Assembly (NCBI GenBank): GCA_043228905.1
Contig: JBHGNT010000007.1
Location: forward strand, 5,580,001-5,644,000
Source: Azolla caroliniana
Taxonomy: Eukaryota > Polypodiophyta
Direction: 5' to 3'
Length of the DNA stretch: 64,000 bases
Shown: piece after piece, positions 53,951 to 64,000 of the stretch
Position numbering within the stretch: position 1 is the first letter of the stretch
Layout: the number at the start of each line of letters is the position of its first letter
Position numbers and translations under genes: made by a program
Notes under the pieces: generated by a model
Seen by the model: the letters and a program-made list of their open reading frames with translations, nothing else
What the model was told of the DNA's origin: nothing
Databases searched by the model: none

Positions 53951-56464
53951 TGACACCTCAGGAAGATCCAGTATACACCATCGAGGGTGGTTGCCAGTGT
54001 AGGCAAAGAAAGGTGTAACTTTGGTAGAAGAGTGGACCGTGTTGTTGTATGCAAACTTGGCAAGATGTAAAATATTACTCCAATCATCTTGTTGATAACT
54101 AATGAAACATCGAAGATATTGCTCGAGCGTTTGATTTGTGCGCTCTGTTTGTCCGTCAGTTTGTGGATGATAAGCCGAAGAGAGTTTGCAAGAGATTTTG
54201 AGGCCCGCCCATAGGTGCTTCCAAAAGTGTGAGATAAATTGAGGACCTCGATCGCTAATAATATCATTCGGGAGACCATGATGGCGAAACACTTCACGCA
54301 TAATGAGATCTACAGTTTCTTCACTATTGATGGTCTTTACACATGTTACAAAATGTGCCATCTTGGTTAACCGATCCACTACTGTTAAAATAGTATCAAA
54401 GCCTTTGGAAGGTGGCAGATCTGTAATGAAATCCATAGAAATAGACTGCCATGGCTTGTTGGGAGGGGGTAATGGTTGTAGTAAGCCATAAGGGTGATGT
54501 CGAGGTATTTTGGCGCGACAGCAAGTGTCACAAGTGCGAACATAATCTTCGACAAATTTTTGCAAGTGAGGCCACCAAAACGAACGTTTCACCAGCTCAA
54601 TGGTCTTGGAAATACCAAAATGTCCAGCCATGGGGGCATCATGACAATGTTCCAACACTTGAAGTCGGGGTGATCCGTCGGGGACGTAAAGGAGATTCTT
54701 GTAGAAGAGTAAGCCATCTTGCCACTTGAAGTCCTGATAATGTTGAGATGACCCTGGCAATGTGGAGCAAGATGGACGACTTGAACCACAGTGGGCTAAG
54801 ACATCCTTAGCGAAATCATTTGAATGAAGTTGTTGCCAAATAGTCTCAAGAAGGGTAGAATCAAGTGGTGTGGCATAAATTGTTGTTACATGTAGCTTTG
54901 ATGGCCAGAGGAGAATTTGCTTTTGATTGTCAAAGGTCAGATCTCCAGGTCGAAGTGCTAGATACGAACGCCGAGACAAAGCATCTGCTTTCCCTTGTTG
55001 TTTTCCGGGGCGAAAAATGATCTTGAAATCGAAACGCGTTAGAAATTGGGCCCACCGAGCTTGGCGTCTATTTAATACTTGAGCAGTTTGAAAATATGTG
55101 AGATTTTTGTGATCACTATAAATGATAATCTGATGAGGTGATCCTTCTAGAAAATGACGCCATTGCTCGAATGAGTCGACCACAACTAGTAACTCCTTGT
55201 CATGCACCTCATAGTTTATCTCCGAAACAGTCAATTTTCTCGAGTGAAACGCGATTGGATGTGTCTGCCCGTCCTCGCCTGGTTGCGATAGGATACTCCC
55301 CAATGCAAAGTCTGATGCATATGCCTCAATAGTAAATGGCTTTTCAGGATCAATATGTGCTAGGATGGGTGTTGATGTGAATGCCTCTTTTAGCTGCGTA
55401 AAAGCCTTGTCCGCTTCGATACTCCAAAAAAATTCTTGATTTTTCTTGCTGAGTTGAGTAAGGGGCAACACAATGCTTGAATAATTATGTATGAATTTGC
55501 GATAGAAGTTCGCAAATCTGAGGAAACACTGGACATCCCGAACTGAGCATGGGGGTTTCCATTCCAATATTGTTTGGACTTTTGCCGGGTCCATGAAAAC
55601 ACCCTGGGATGAAATAGTGTATCCCAAAAATTCGACTTGTTTGCAATCAAAACTGCATTTCTCAAGTTTGGCATAAAGACCATACTTCCTTAGGCGTTCA
55701 AGTACTTGCCGCACATGTATATCATGCTTCCCCTGTGTTTTAGAGTAAATCAATAGATCATCTAGGTAGATGATTAGAAAAATATCCAAGAAATCCTGGA
55801 AGATGTCATTTGCCATATGTTGGAATACTACAGGTGCATTTGTGAGCCCGAAAGGCATGACTGTATACTCGAAATGACCATACCGAGTACGAAATGTTGT
55901 TTTCCACTCATCTCCCGGCCGAATTCGAACAAGATTATATGCACCCCTTAGATCAATTTTGGTAAAATGCTTTGCCCCACCAATGCGTTCTAAGAGATTG
56001 GAGATTAAAGGTAAAGCATACCTATTCCTTATGGTGACTTTATTTAAGCCTCGATAGTCCACGACCAAACGAAGGGAGCCGTCCTTTTTCTTCACAAAAA
56101 AGATAGGAGCACCAGCGAGAGACTTTGAATGTCGAATAAACCCATGTGCAAGATTTTCCTCGATGTATTCTCGAAGAACCTCAAGCTCAGTGGGTGATAA
56201 ATTGTAAATCGGACCCCACGGTGGCTCTTTTCCTGGTTGGAGATCAATAGGACAGTCGTACGGCCGATGCTTTGGAAGAACACTAGCTTTGACTTTGTCA
56301 AAAACATCAGCATAGTCTTGATATTTTTTGGGAATTTGGATGTCTGAATTCCCTTCAGTGACACTAGAGGGTGTCACTGATACTGCAAATAAGAAAAGGT
56401 CCTCCTTGCCTCCCACTTGGCACAATTGTTGCAATGTGATGGAGGAAATTTGATGAGAAGGATA

Positions 56465-56516
56465 TGGTGCATCGGTAGAACTATATACTTTAGGAGGATA
56501 ATCCCGAGTTCGATCC
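56465..56516 (+). other. tRNA-like insertion in S3 pol (possible SINE remnant)
   Basis: Box A TGGTGCATCGGTAGAA (from 56465) and box B GAGTTCGATCC (from 56506) lie in about 80 bases that have no counterpart in S1 or S2 between protease and RT. Confidence 0.4.
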
Positions 56517-56971
56517 TTGACAGATATTTTCTGCTAAAGGGCACCTAATTTCTCACTTCCTCCAATCGATTCTAGGGTTATGTCGCTCGAACCATGGCAA
56601 ACCGAGGACAATTGGATTACGGATTATGTTAAAGGAAACTACACATCCTAAATCACCCAAGAGTATGTGTATTGGCTCAGACTCTTCAAATATCTTCCCG
56701 GAAGCTATGGGGCGTCCATCAATCACTACTACGGAAACGGGACAAGGAAGTGTATGCAAGGATATTTGGTGTTTTTGGGCAAAATTTCTATCCATGAAAC
56801 AAGAATTGGCTCCAGTATCTAAGAGGGCTTGGACTTGAAGTTGACAACTGGGTGTCCTAACTTGTACTAGGGCTGAGAAGACTCTACTAACATGCTTGGA
56901 AGAAATGGAACCCACACTAGGTTGTACATATCTAGGGTTGTCCAACCAAATGGCTCCTATTTTGGCCGGAC

Positions 56972-57425
56972 TTATTCGTTTGACTCCTCTTCTAATTGGC
57001 TTAGAACTTCAAATTTATTGGACAAGGGTGAATTATTCATAATATTAGATTCACTAACTGCTTCTAAAATGTTGGACTCATTTTTATTGTCATAGTGAAT
57101 TTGATTTACCTGACGTCTCAGCCTACGGGAGCAATGAATGGCTATATGTCCTGGACCTCCGCAATATAAGCATAGATGGTTTGCTCGACGGCATTGCTTC
57201 TCTTCGTCTGACAACGATCCTCGTCGTTGAGTCATATCGATCTCCATGGGTGTAGGACTATCCATTGGGACTGGACTACGTGTTTGCCTTAGAGTTGGAG
57301 CAGGGCTATACATTTGCCTTGGGGACAATTGCGTCGTTACTGATGCATAAGTTGGTGTGAATCTTGATCTTGTTATTTGTTGTTGTCGCTCGCATCGACG
57401 CTCAAAAAGGCGATTATCACACCGT
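56972..57425 (-). pseudogene. S3 gag C-terminal part
   Basis: Minus strand. Basic linker (RSRFTPTYASVTTQLSPRQM), Pro/Thr-rich stretch and one CCHC knuckle CLYCGGPGHIAIHC, ending LEEESNE with a TAA and GTCAAAC just before it. Truncated on the N-terminal side by C2 at 57426. Confidence 0.85.
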
Positions 57426-58053
57426 TGTCGTGAAGAAAACCGTCCACAAGCGGAATCGGTGCACTGGAGCGTAGGAACCGGCTCTTCATACACGTACGCC
57501 TTATGTTGTACATAGAAGATCCTAGGTAGGTAGATTCGGTAGGTAGGAAGTTAATGGGAAACGGCTCCTTCCTTGCCTATAAAAGGAGGGAGACGAGGAG
57601 GGGAGAGTGGATCGCGCAATCAGAGAGGACAAAGTGTTGTCGGGTTGTCGGCCGAAGGCTTCTCTCTCTTCCAAACTCCATAGCTTCTTTCTGTGCAGGT
57701 TTCGGGAGGCTCGCGCTACTCTGAGGAATGCCCGAGTGCTTCCGGCAGCACCTCCAACCTACTCCTTTCTTTCTGTGCGTTTACGAACAAGCATCAGCAT
57801 CTGTTCGCCGACCTGTTCGGTTGTAACCGACTTCGTGCTTCTTGTTGTTTGTCTCTGTTAATATATACATACATACCTTTGTGTCTCTCTGTGTTGGTTT
57901 TCCCGCTCGCGTCTTCGTGTCGAAGGGTCGTGTCCCTGTGGATCTACGCTCGCACCTAGTGGGTCTCTTCCCTTCTCCTTTCTCTCTTGTTGTTCAGTAC
58001 AAGACCCCCGAGGTCCCGCCTCATTCCACGCATCCGCGAGGAATACCTCGACA
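57426..58053 (+). repeat. CG4-C2 5' LTR
   Basis: 628 bp. TATAAAAGG box at 57578-57586. Related to the C1 LTR at both ends and around the TTCCGGCAGCACCTCC segment, but with large gaps. Confidence 0.88.
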
Positions 58054-58096
58054 TCTTGGTGAACCCGACGTGAAGGAGGCGGCAGAAGAGCAGAAG

Positions 58097-60223
58097 ATGA
58101 GGGGGTCGGATCTTGCAGAGGCCATGACTTTGGCCGTGGATTGGATATTGAGCACACGCGAGGGCACCGGCGCCCTCGACAGAGCCATTGAGGCGGTTGT
58201 CGGTACGATCGGCCGGTTCAGCGGAAAGGATGCTACGAAGTATTTGGCGTCCTACGGGGCAGAAATGCTGATGCGGGACATTCCAGAAGAGAGGCGTCTT
58301 GCCGGGTTCCCTCGAGTGGCGATGCCGAGCATCCATGCGGAGGTGCTCGAGGTACGGGCGGAGAGCCGTACCTGGGAGGAGTTCGAAGGCTGACTCCTAG
58401 AGAAATACGGGTTGGACGACGCGCTCCGGCTTTCGAAACGGGACTTCATGGAATGGGTGGAGTCCCCCGGCAAGGGAAGAAACGCGTCGGCACTCCTTCG
58501 GGAGTTTGAGGAATGCTTTGCGCGCCTTTCGGCGCTTGACCGAACCGTTCTGGATACGAGCCGGGTCCTACTGTTCGTCAAGTCGGTGGATGAGCGGGAC
58601 CGGGATCAAGTCGGCTCCTTGCTAGAAACCGAAGACGGGCTGACGACCGACTAGACTGCGGTTAAGAGAGTCTGTGGCCATTTCGACAAACGGCGAGAAT
58701 GGGCTGACAACGGGGCGACCGGAGCGGGCTCTGTCACAGCCAGGATGCTTGAACCGGCACCACAAGGGCGAAGGGCAGAGACCCGGGAGTGGCTCGAAAC
58801 CAGTTCGGCTTCGACCGGCATGGTCAATGACTCGTCCGAAGGAGCAGCGCTGGAGGAGTTGACGCGGGCGATAAAGTATCTCCAGATCGCCCAGACTCGA
58901 AGGGAAGGCGGCGAACCGGCACGTGACCGACGGCCGGCAGCAGGGAACAGGTGCATGTGGTGCGACGAGGTCGGCCACATTCAGAAGGACTGCGGCGATT
59001 TCACAGAGGCGTTGAGGAACCGGGTGGTGTACCTGTGGGAAGGCTGGGTGCATGCCGGCGATACCAGAAGGGCCCTAAACCGAAACGACGGGCGGGGAGG
59101 TATGAAGAGACTGATGGAAGAGGCAGCGGCCCGACACGTGGAGGCCATCCACTACTCGGCGTCGGCCGGTATTCGGGTCGGGGGCAGCGAGGCCCGAAAG
59201 GAGAGCAAAGACGGATTCTGGTCGGCAATGCTGGAAGGCCTCGCCGGCGCACGGCTGAGGGAAGATGAAGCGGACCGCGTTGAGAAACGGGTCCGGGAAA
59301 TAACCGGGTGGAGCGACCCGGTCGAGGAGAAGACGGGCTTCGTAGAAGCCGCCTGCCGGAACTACGAGGCTCTGGTGGAAGACAAACGAGTGGGGAAAGC
59401 CGGAGCGGCCGAGCCCTCACAACGATACGAGACCCGATTCGGGCAACGACGGAACGATGCCGGTGGGTCCAGCGCGCAAGATAACCCCAGGAAGGGCGGA
59501 TACTGACTGGGGACGGAAATAGAAAGGACCACGGACCTACGAAAGCTCCTAGAAGAGCGGATCCTCGACAGCAAAGTGGAGTTGTCATTGCGGGAGGTGC
59601 TAGGGATCGCTAAGAAGGAGTTCCACGACTCCATTGTAGACTTGGTGAAGCGGAAGAGGCTGTCGACGGAGACGGAATCGGAGAGACCGGTGGAGGTGCG
59701 GACGACGCACATCGACGACTCGGCGCTGGCAGATGAGTGGGCGGAGAGCCACTATTCGAGGCCACACTGGGCCCGAGCGACCACGGAGACCCCGGTAAAG
59801 ATCGGAGATGTTCAGGAACCGGTGGTGGCATTGGTGGACCACGGTTCGGAAATAAACCTGATGTCCATGGACTTCTATAAGAAGGGAAAGTGGCCGATCA
59901 ACACCAAGCACGGGTGGAAGATACGGGCGGCGACGCGCGCCACCGAGGAACTGCACGGGGCCTGCCCGAACGTGCGAGTCAAGATCGGCGACGTCGAGAT
60001 TGACCAGCACTTCTTCATACAGGAGACGTCCTCGCACCCGGTCATATTAGGGGAACCATACATCACGGCAGCGCGGATGGAGACCAAGGTGCTAGACAAC
60101 AGTTCGGCCTACGCGAGGGTCAAAAGCCAGGACGGGCGCCATTCGGTCCAATTTCTGATGGTGCGACCAAACCACGAGCGGAACCGCGAATACCTCTGTG
60201 GCGAGAACCGGGAGGATTTTTAG
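58097..60223 (+). pseudogene. CG4-C2 ORF1 (Gag and protease) with three stops
   Basis: Same plan as C1 ORF1: Gag domain, CCHC knuckle CMWCDEVGHIQKDC, protease [14 protein letters not shown], end NREDF. In-frame stops at 58391-58393, 58652-58654 and 59504-59506 stand where C1 has Arg, Trp and Arg. All fit C-to-T or G-to-A change (CGA to TGA, TGG to TAG). The last codon before the normal TAG (60221-60223) is kept. Confidence 0.88.
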
Positions 60224-60358
60224 AGAGGGCTGCCAAGGCGTGGGGCCGAGACAGTCCGGACACTCGGGAAAGACCCCACAGCTGTACGATAGAACCGAAA
60301 CCGAAATAAACCCTGTACGATAAGTAAAAAAAATTTCTTCTCCGACAACGGAGGGTGT

Positions 60359-61539
60359 ATGTTAGTCGGCATCGTTGGCCGAGAAAAGGCAAGGGCGGAA
60401 GTGCGACTTCGAGTGTGCGGAGTTCTCGGCCCGGACGAGGAAATCAGCGGAGCCGTGGAGGCGGTCTCCTTCGACGACACCTTGGGAATGCTGAGGAAGG
60501 TAGCCGGAGAAGACCTTAACGAAGACCGGACGATACCGGTATGTTCCGAAGAGATGTACGAAGTCATCGCGGACTTCAGTCAGGGGCTCGGGTCGGATCG
60601 GACGGCCCGAGTTAGCACGAAGTACAAGACTGTGGACCGGAAGGTAAGGCCAGTCGCGGCACCCTTACCGGAGGGCAGCGAGTCCCGAATCAGAGGGGTT
60701 GCGTCGGACCCCAGTTTACGAGATCCGGTCTGCATAGGACACACCTTCACCGACGGGACACTCCATGAGCTCAAAATCGGTGGGGGCGGGTTCCTACTGC
60801 CGGCGGAGGAAGACCAGTTTCGGAGAATCCTCGGAAGGCACGGTAAAGCCTTCGCATTCTCACCGGGAGAGATCGGGTGCGTAGACCCGACAATCGTGGA
60901 GCCGATGGTGATATTCACGGTACCGCATGTGCCGTGGAATCTCAAGCCGATTCCAGTACCGAGAGCTCACATCCCGAAGTTGATGGAGCTATTGAGGCAG
61001 AAAGTCGATATGGGCATTCTCGAACCGTCAAGTGCCCCATACTCGAACCGATGGTTTACCGTACCAAAGAAAAACGGAACATTGCGCTTCATTCAAGACC
61101 TGCAGCCGGTCAATAGAGTGACCATTCGGAACGCAGGAATCGGACCGACCATAGACGAGTTCGCGGAGGCCTTCACCGGAAGGTCGATCTATTCGGTCGG
61201 TGATCTGTACTCGGGGTACGACCAGTTCCAGCTAGCCGTGGAGAGCAGAGACATTATGACGATGCGAACTCCCCTCGGCCTAGTGCGAATGTGTACCCTG
61301 CCACAAGGAGGGACCAACTCGGTGGCCCACATGGTGAATGCAATGAACAAGGTACTGAGGGATTGCATCCCGGACATCACCATGCCATTTTTAGACGACA
61401 TCCCGATCAAGGGGTGCCCGGTGGAAGAGAAGGACGCAACACTCGGACCGGACGGATGCCGGCGATTCGTGGCAACACACATCGACGACTGCGAGAAGGT
61501 GCTACAAAGGCTAGAGGATGCGAGGCTCACCTTCTCCGG
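60359..61539 (+). pseudogene. CG4-C2 ORF2, RT part
   Basis: From ATG 60359, open through the RT active site FLDDIPIKGCP to ARLTFSG, where X is inserted. Protein very similar to C1. The spacer between ORF1 and ORF2 has an extra GAAACCGAAATAAA-type stretch and is not open in the ORF2 frame. Confidence 0.88.
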
Positions 61540-62215
61540 TGTCGTGACGTGGCTCGCCTAGAAGCGTAGCGTTGCGCACACAAAGGATAACGTGAAAGTG
61601 AGGAAGGAATCACTGGGATTATGGACGGAAGAGACGAAAGAGTAGAGATGGAGTGAATAGAGATCAATAAGATATGACAAAATAGGATTTTTAAGGAATA
61701 TAAGATAAGACAAGATAAGATATAAAATAATATATGAGAAAGTGTATGAAATTTATAATCATTTTCATGAAAGAGTTACAAAATGATTGTACACGTCGTT
61801 GATCCTCTGAACTTTGTCTTGCAAGGTAATCGCTCTTCTCTTTCTTGATCGTAGACCACTACAATCTTCACTTCAATATTTTGATGAAGATAAGGCTCGA
61901 ACCGCCTCCCTCTTGTTGAGAGTTGACCACCACGACCGCCAAGCTAGAGCTCCACCTTTTTCTTGACTTCTTCCTTTCTTTCTCTATTTTATGGTATCTC
62001 TTATGTAATATATATTTGATTGATATCTCGTACACATCCCCCTTTGATCTTCTCTTTCACCATTTAAATAGGTGCCCCCATGCATATGATGCATTGGAGG
62101 GTACAAGTCATGCATGTGATGCATGATAAACATCTCGCTCATTTGACCTTTTATGTATGAAACAATATATGCAATAAGAATAAACATGAAAATATAATCT
62201 TAAAGACAAAGGGCC

Positions 62216-62272
62216 TAGCCTAATGGTAGGTGTGTCAACTTTGGTGTATGAGGTTGTGGGTTCGCGTCTCAA
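62216..62272 (+). other. tRNA-like module 1 in CG4-X
   Basis: Box A TAGCCTAATGGTAGG at 62216 and box B GGTTCGCGTC at 62259, spacing 43. Confidence 0.5.
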
Positions 62273-62365
62273 AATGCTATTGAATACAACATACAACTTT
62301 ATTTAATCCTTTATGTAATATAAAGTATATATAAAGTATGCTTTATTTTATGTATATTACTAGTA

Positions 62366-62421
62366 TAGAGTAAATGGTAAGATTTGAGAGTCATAGGGTG
62401 GGGTTATTGGTTCAAGTCCTC
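62366..62421 (+). other. tRNA-like module 2 in CG4-X
   Basis: Box A-like TAGAGTAAATGGTAAG at 62366 and box B GGTTCAAGTC at 62409, spacing 43. It could be a diverged duplicate of module 1. Confidence 0.45.
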
Positions 62422-62607
62422 TCTTGTTCGTGTAATATAATATATTTATCTATATATATATATTATTTTTCTTTACATATTTATAATATTATCATATGTG
62501 TTGTTAATATTATCTTTATATATAAAACATTATCAAATGTTATTTTAGTTACGTATTTATCTTATTGTAGACTTTTAATGTGAAGCTTTCGTACTTCACG
62601 ACACCGG

Positions 62608-64000
62608 GGAGAAATCGGCCTTCGGGCAATCAGAAATCCTGGTGGTCGGACACCTATGTGGACCATATGGCCGGAAGCCGTCTTCGGCAAAGGTAGAAGC
62701 CATCTCCGCGATGAAGACCGACTGTAGCTCGGTTACGGAAGTTCAGAGGTTCTTGGGGGCGTGCGCATTCTACCACATATGGATCCCGCATTACGCCCAC
62801 GTTGCGGAGCCGCTATACGGGTTGCTGAAGAAAGGGCGAAAATTCGAGTGGCGAGACGAGCACACGGAGTCGGTCCGGAAGCTGAAGGAAGCTCTTGTGG
62901 CAGCACCGGCGCTCCGGAAGGCTGTCTACGGGAAGGGTACCCCGGTATACATAACAGTGGATACGAGTCCGATCGGGATCGGATGGGTCGTCAACCAAGA
63001 AGACGAGGACGGCATTCGGTTCCCGATCCGATTCGGCGCGAAGGTCCTCAGTGAGCGACAGCGAGGGTACGCCCAGGTTAAACGCGAACTCTGGGGTATC
63101 GTTTCGGCAGTGAAGGCCGACAAAGACTACCTGATCGGGACAGAAGTGAGTATCGAGGCGGATTGCCTGCCAATTCTCGGCATGGTGTCCGGATGCGCGA
63201 CACCGGACCTGGCGATGCTCAGGTGGATAGCGTACATCAAGTCCCTAGACCCGGAAATACGACACATTTCCGGAAAGGACAACGCCATGGCCGACATGCT
63301 TTCGAGGGCGAGGTTTGATGACGAGGGCGGCATGGTTTCGGAGGACGAAGAAGTCGGCGTGGACTTCTTCGAGGCAGCGTACGTGACGACCGATGGGACG
63401 AGCACTCCGGCACTTAACGGCTTCGACGAGAGCAAGTACGACGGCGAGTGGCTGCAGATCGGTGGTTTCTTAAGGACCATGACGCCGGATGCGTCATGGA
63501 CAAGGGACGAGACCAACCGGATCCGGAAGAAAGCATACCGATTCTTTCTCCGGGACGGATACTTATGGAAGCACCCGAAGAAGAGGAACGGCGTCCCGCT
63601 CCGGGTGGTGGCGATGAAGGAAGAACAGGAGGAGCTGTTGACGGCCTACCACGATAGCCCTTGGGCTGGACACCGTGGAACGTGGGCCACGTTCGAGAAG
63701 ATAAAGGGGAAGTACTGGTGGCCGGGACTGTACCGAGACGTGCATCGGTTCGTGACAACTTGCGAGAGCTGTCAGATGCACTCCGTAGTCCGACATCGGG
63801 ACGAGTTTCACGCTACGTACCCTCCGACCATCCACTTCAAATGGATGGTAGACCTGGTGACGATGCCGATGGGAGTAGAACAGATGCAGTATCTGGTCCT
63901 GGCTCGGGAAGATCTGATGAACCAGGTAAAAGGCCGAGCCCTTTAGAACAAAACGACCGCGGCCGTATGTCGGTTCCTGATTGAGGACGTGATATGCCGG
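62608..64000 (+). pseudogene. CG4-C2 ORF2, RT end, RNase H and integrase start
   Basis: Resumes with GEKSAFGQSEILVVGHLCGP. RNase H TVDTSPIGIGW, KRELWGIV, EADCLP (C1 has ETDCMP), KDNAMADMLSR. Integrase HHCC YHDSPWAGHRGT and CESCQMH, then MVDLVTMPMG. A TAG at 63944-63946 replaces the Pro codon of C1. The frame continues (NKTTAAVCRFLIEDVICR) to the window end. Confidence 0.88.

Larger units (their letters stand above)
53155..56970 (-). pseudogene. S3 pol: protease to chromodomain, broken near the 3' end and after protease
   Basis: Minus strand. Protease VQALLDTGANSCFMDRNFAQ (about 56820); an 80-base insertion carrying a tRNA-like sequence separates it from RT (56434 on). RT IYLDDLLIYS, RNase H IEAYASDFALGSILSQ (first catalytic Asp followed by Tyr in place of Ala-Asp pattern, so one acidic residue is changed), integrase HHCC (CHDAPMAGHFGISKT ... 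CDTCC), core (SMDFITDLP; ISDRGPQF; QTDGQTERTNQ) and chromodomain AILDSKIVRNKLYYLVDWLG (53155-53400). Foldback duplications at 53590-53950 scramble the region between integrase and chromodomain. Confidence 0.88.
52674..57425 (-). mobile_element. S3: older self-priming-type chromovirus, interrupted by C2
   Basis: Minus strand. 3' LTR 52674-53117 (tips TGTCA...TTCTGACA), purine tract CTCGAAGGAGGCATAT, chromodomain, integrase, RNase H, RT, protease and gag C-terminus up to the C2 insertion. It belongs to a different subfamily from S1 and S2, being diverged throughout pol. The rest of the element would lie beyond C2, outside the window. Confidence 0.88.
61540..62603. repeat. CG4-X: 1064-bp lone LTR-like element
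   Basis: Tips TGTCGTGA...TCACGACA (8-bp inverted repeat), target duplication CCGG (61536-61539 and 62604-62607). There is no primer-site motif, ORF or second LTR inside. AT-rich. The tips and the CG-core target link it to the CG4 group; a solo LTR is the simplest reading. Confidence 0.75.
57426..64000 (+). mobile_element. CG4-C2: decayed autonomous element, runs off the window
   Basis: 5' LTR 57426-58053 (TGTCGTGAAG...CTCGACA) preceded by CCGT (57422-57425, the likely target duplication). Primer-site motif 58056-58075 (one T shorter). ORF1 58097-60223, ORF2 from 60359, split by X at 61540-62603. The LTR is 628 bp against 792 in C1. Several nonsense codons make it a dead copy. Confidence 0.92.

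Overview
This window is plant-type nuclear DNA made almost entirely of transposable elements. I see no intact host gene. The lineage is suggested by tRNA-iMet-primed Ty1/copia elements, chromodomain Ty3/gypsy elements, and a MULE transposase next to a ULP1-like gene. The self-priming (Tf1/sushi-like) chromoviruses and the divergent gypsy clade with an FLDDIPIKG reverse transcriptase point weakly to a seed-free land plant (lycophyte, fern or bryophyte). That is inference.

Names used here. S = self-priming chromovirus (copies S1, S2, S3). CG4 = LTR elements with ends TGTCG...CGACA and 4-bp target duplications with a CG core (A and B non-autonomous; C autonomous, copies C1 and C2; X a lone LTR-like copy). 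D = a second chromovirus. K1-K3 = Ty1/copia. Two nests explain nearly all of the sequence.

Nest 1 (1-44697). A MULE (minus strand, 42072-44697) was hit by S1 (minus strand). S1 survives as five pieces (1-1209, 18762-19650, 33987-35773, 41201-41659, LTR 41660-42071). S1 was opened by a CG4-A tandem array (1210-18757, target ACGG), by C1 (19651-33982, target ACGC) and by K1 (35774-41195, target CCACT). The A array was itself hit by S2 (5554-11310, target GAGAC) and B (12755-17681, target ACGT). C1 was hit by D (22575-29625, target GTAAC).

Between the nests, 44698-49566 holds two minisatellites, a decayed ULP1-like gene and AT-rich DNA without recognisable genes.

Nest 2 (49567-64000). K2 (copia) was hit by K3 (copia, minus), which was hit by S3 (minus), which was hit by C2, which was hit by X (61540-62603, target CCGG). 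The window ends inside C2 integrase.

How the parts work together. C1 encodes Gag-protease (ORF1) and RT-RNase H-integrase (ORF2). A and B have no pol, but they carry a Gag domain homologous to that of C, the same 20-base motif after the 5' LTR, the same stem-loop before the polypurine tract, the same LTR tips and the same type of target site. They look like Gag-bearing parasites mobilised by C-type enzymes. B has identical LTRs and an open 1173-codon ORF, so it moved very recently. S2 also looks young and intact: complete gag and pol, LTRs differing only in a GA repeat, a GUUAAAC frameshift site, and a primer-binding site complementary to the predicted 5' end of its own RNA.
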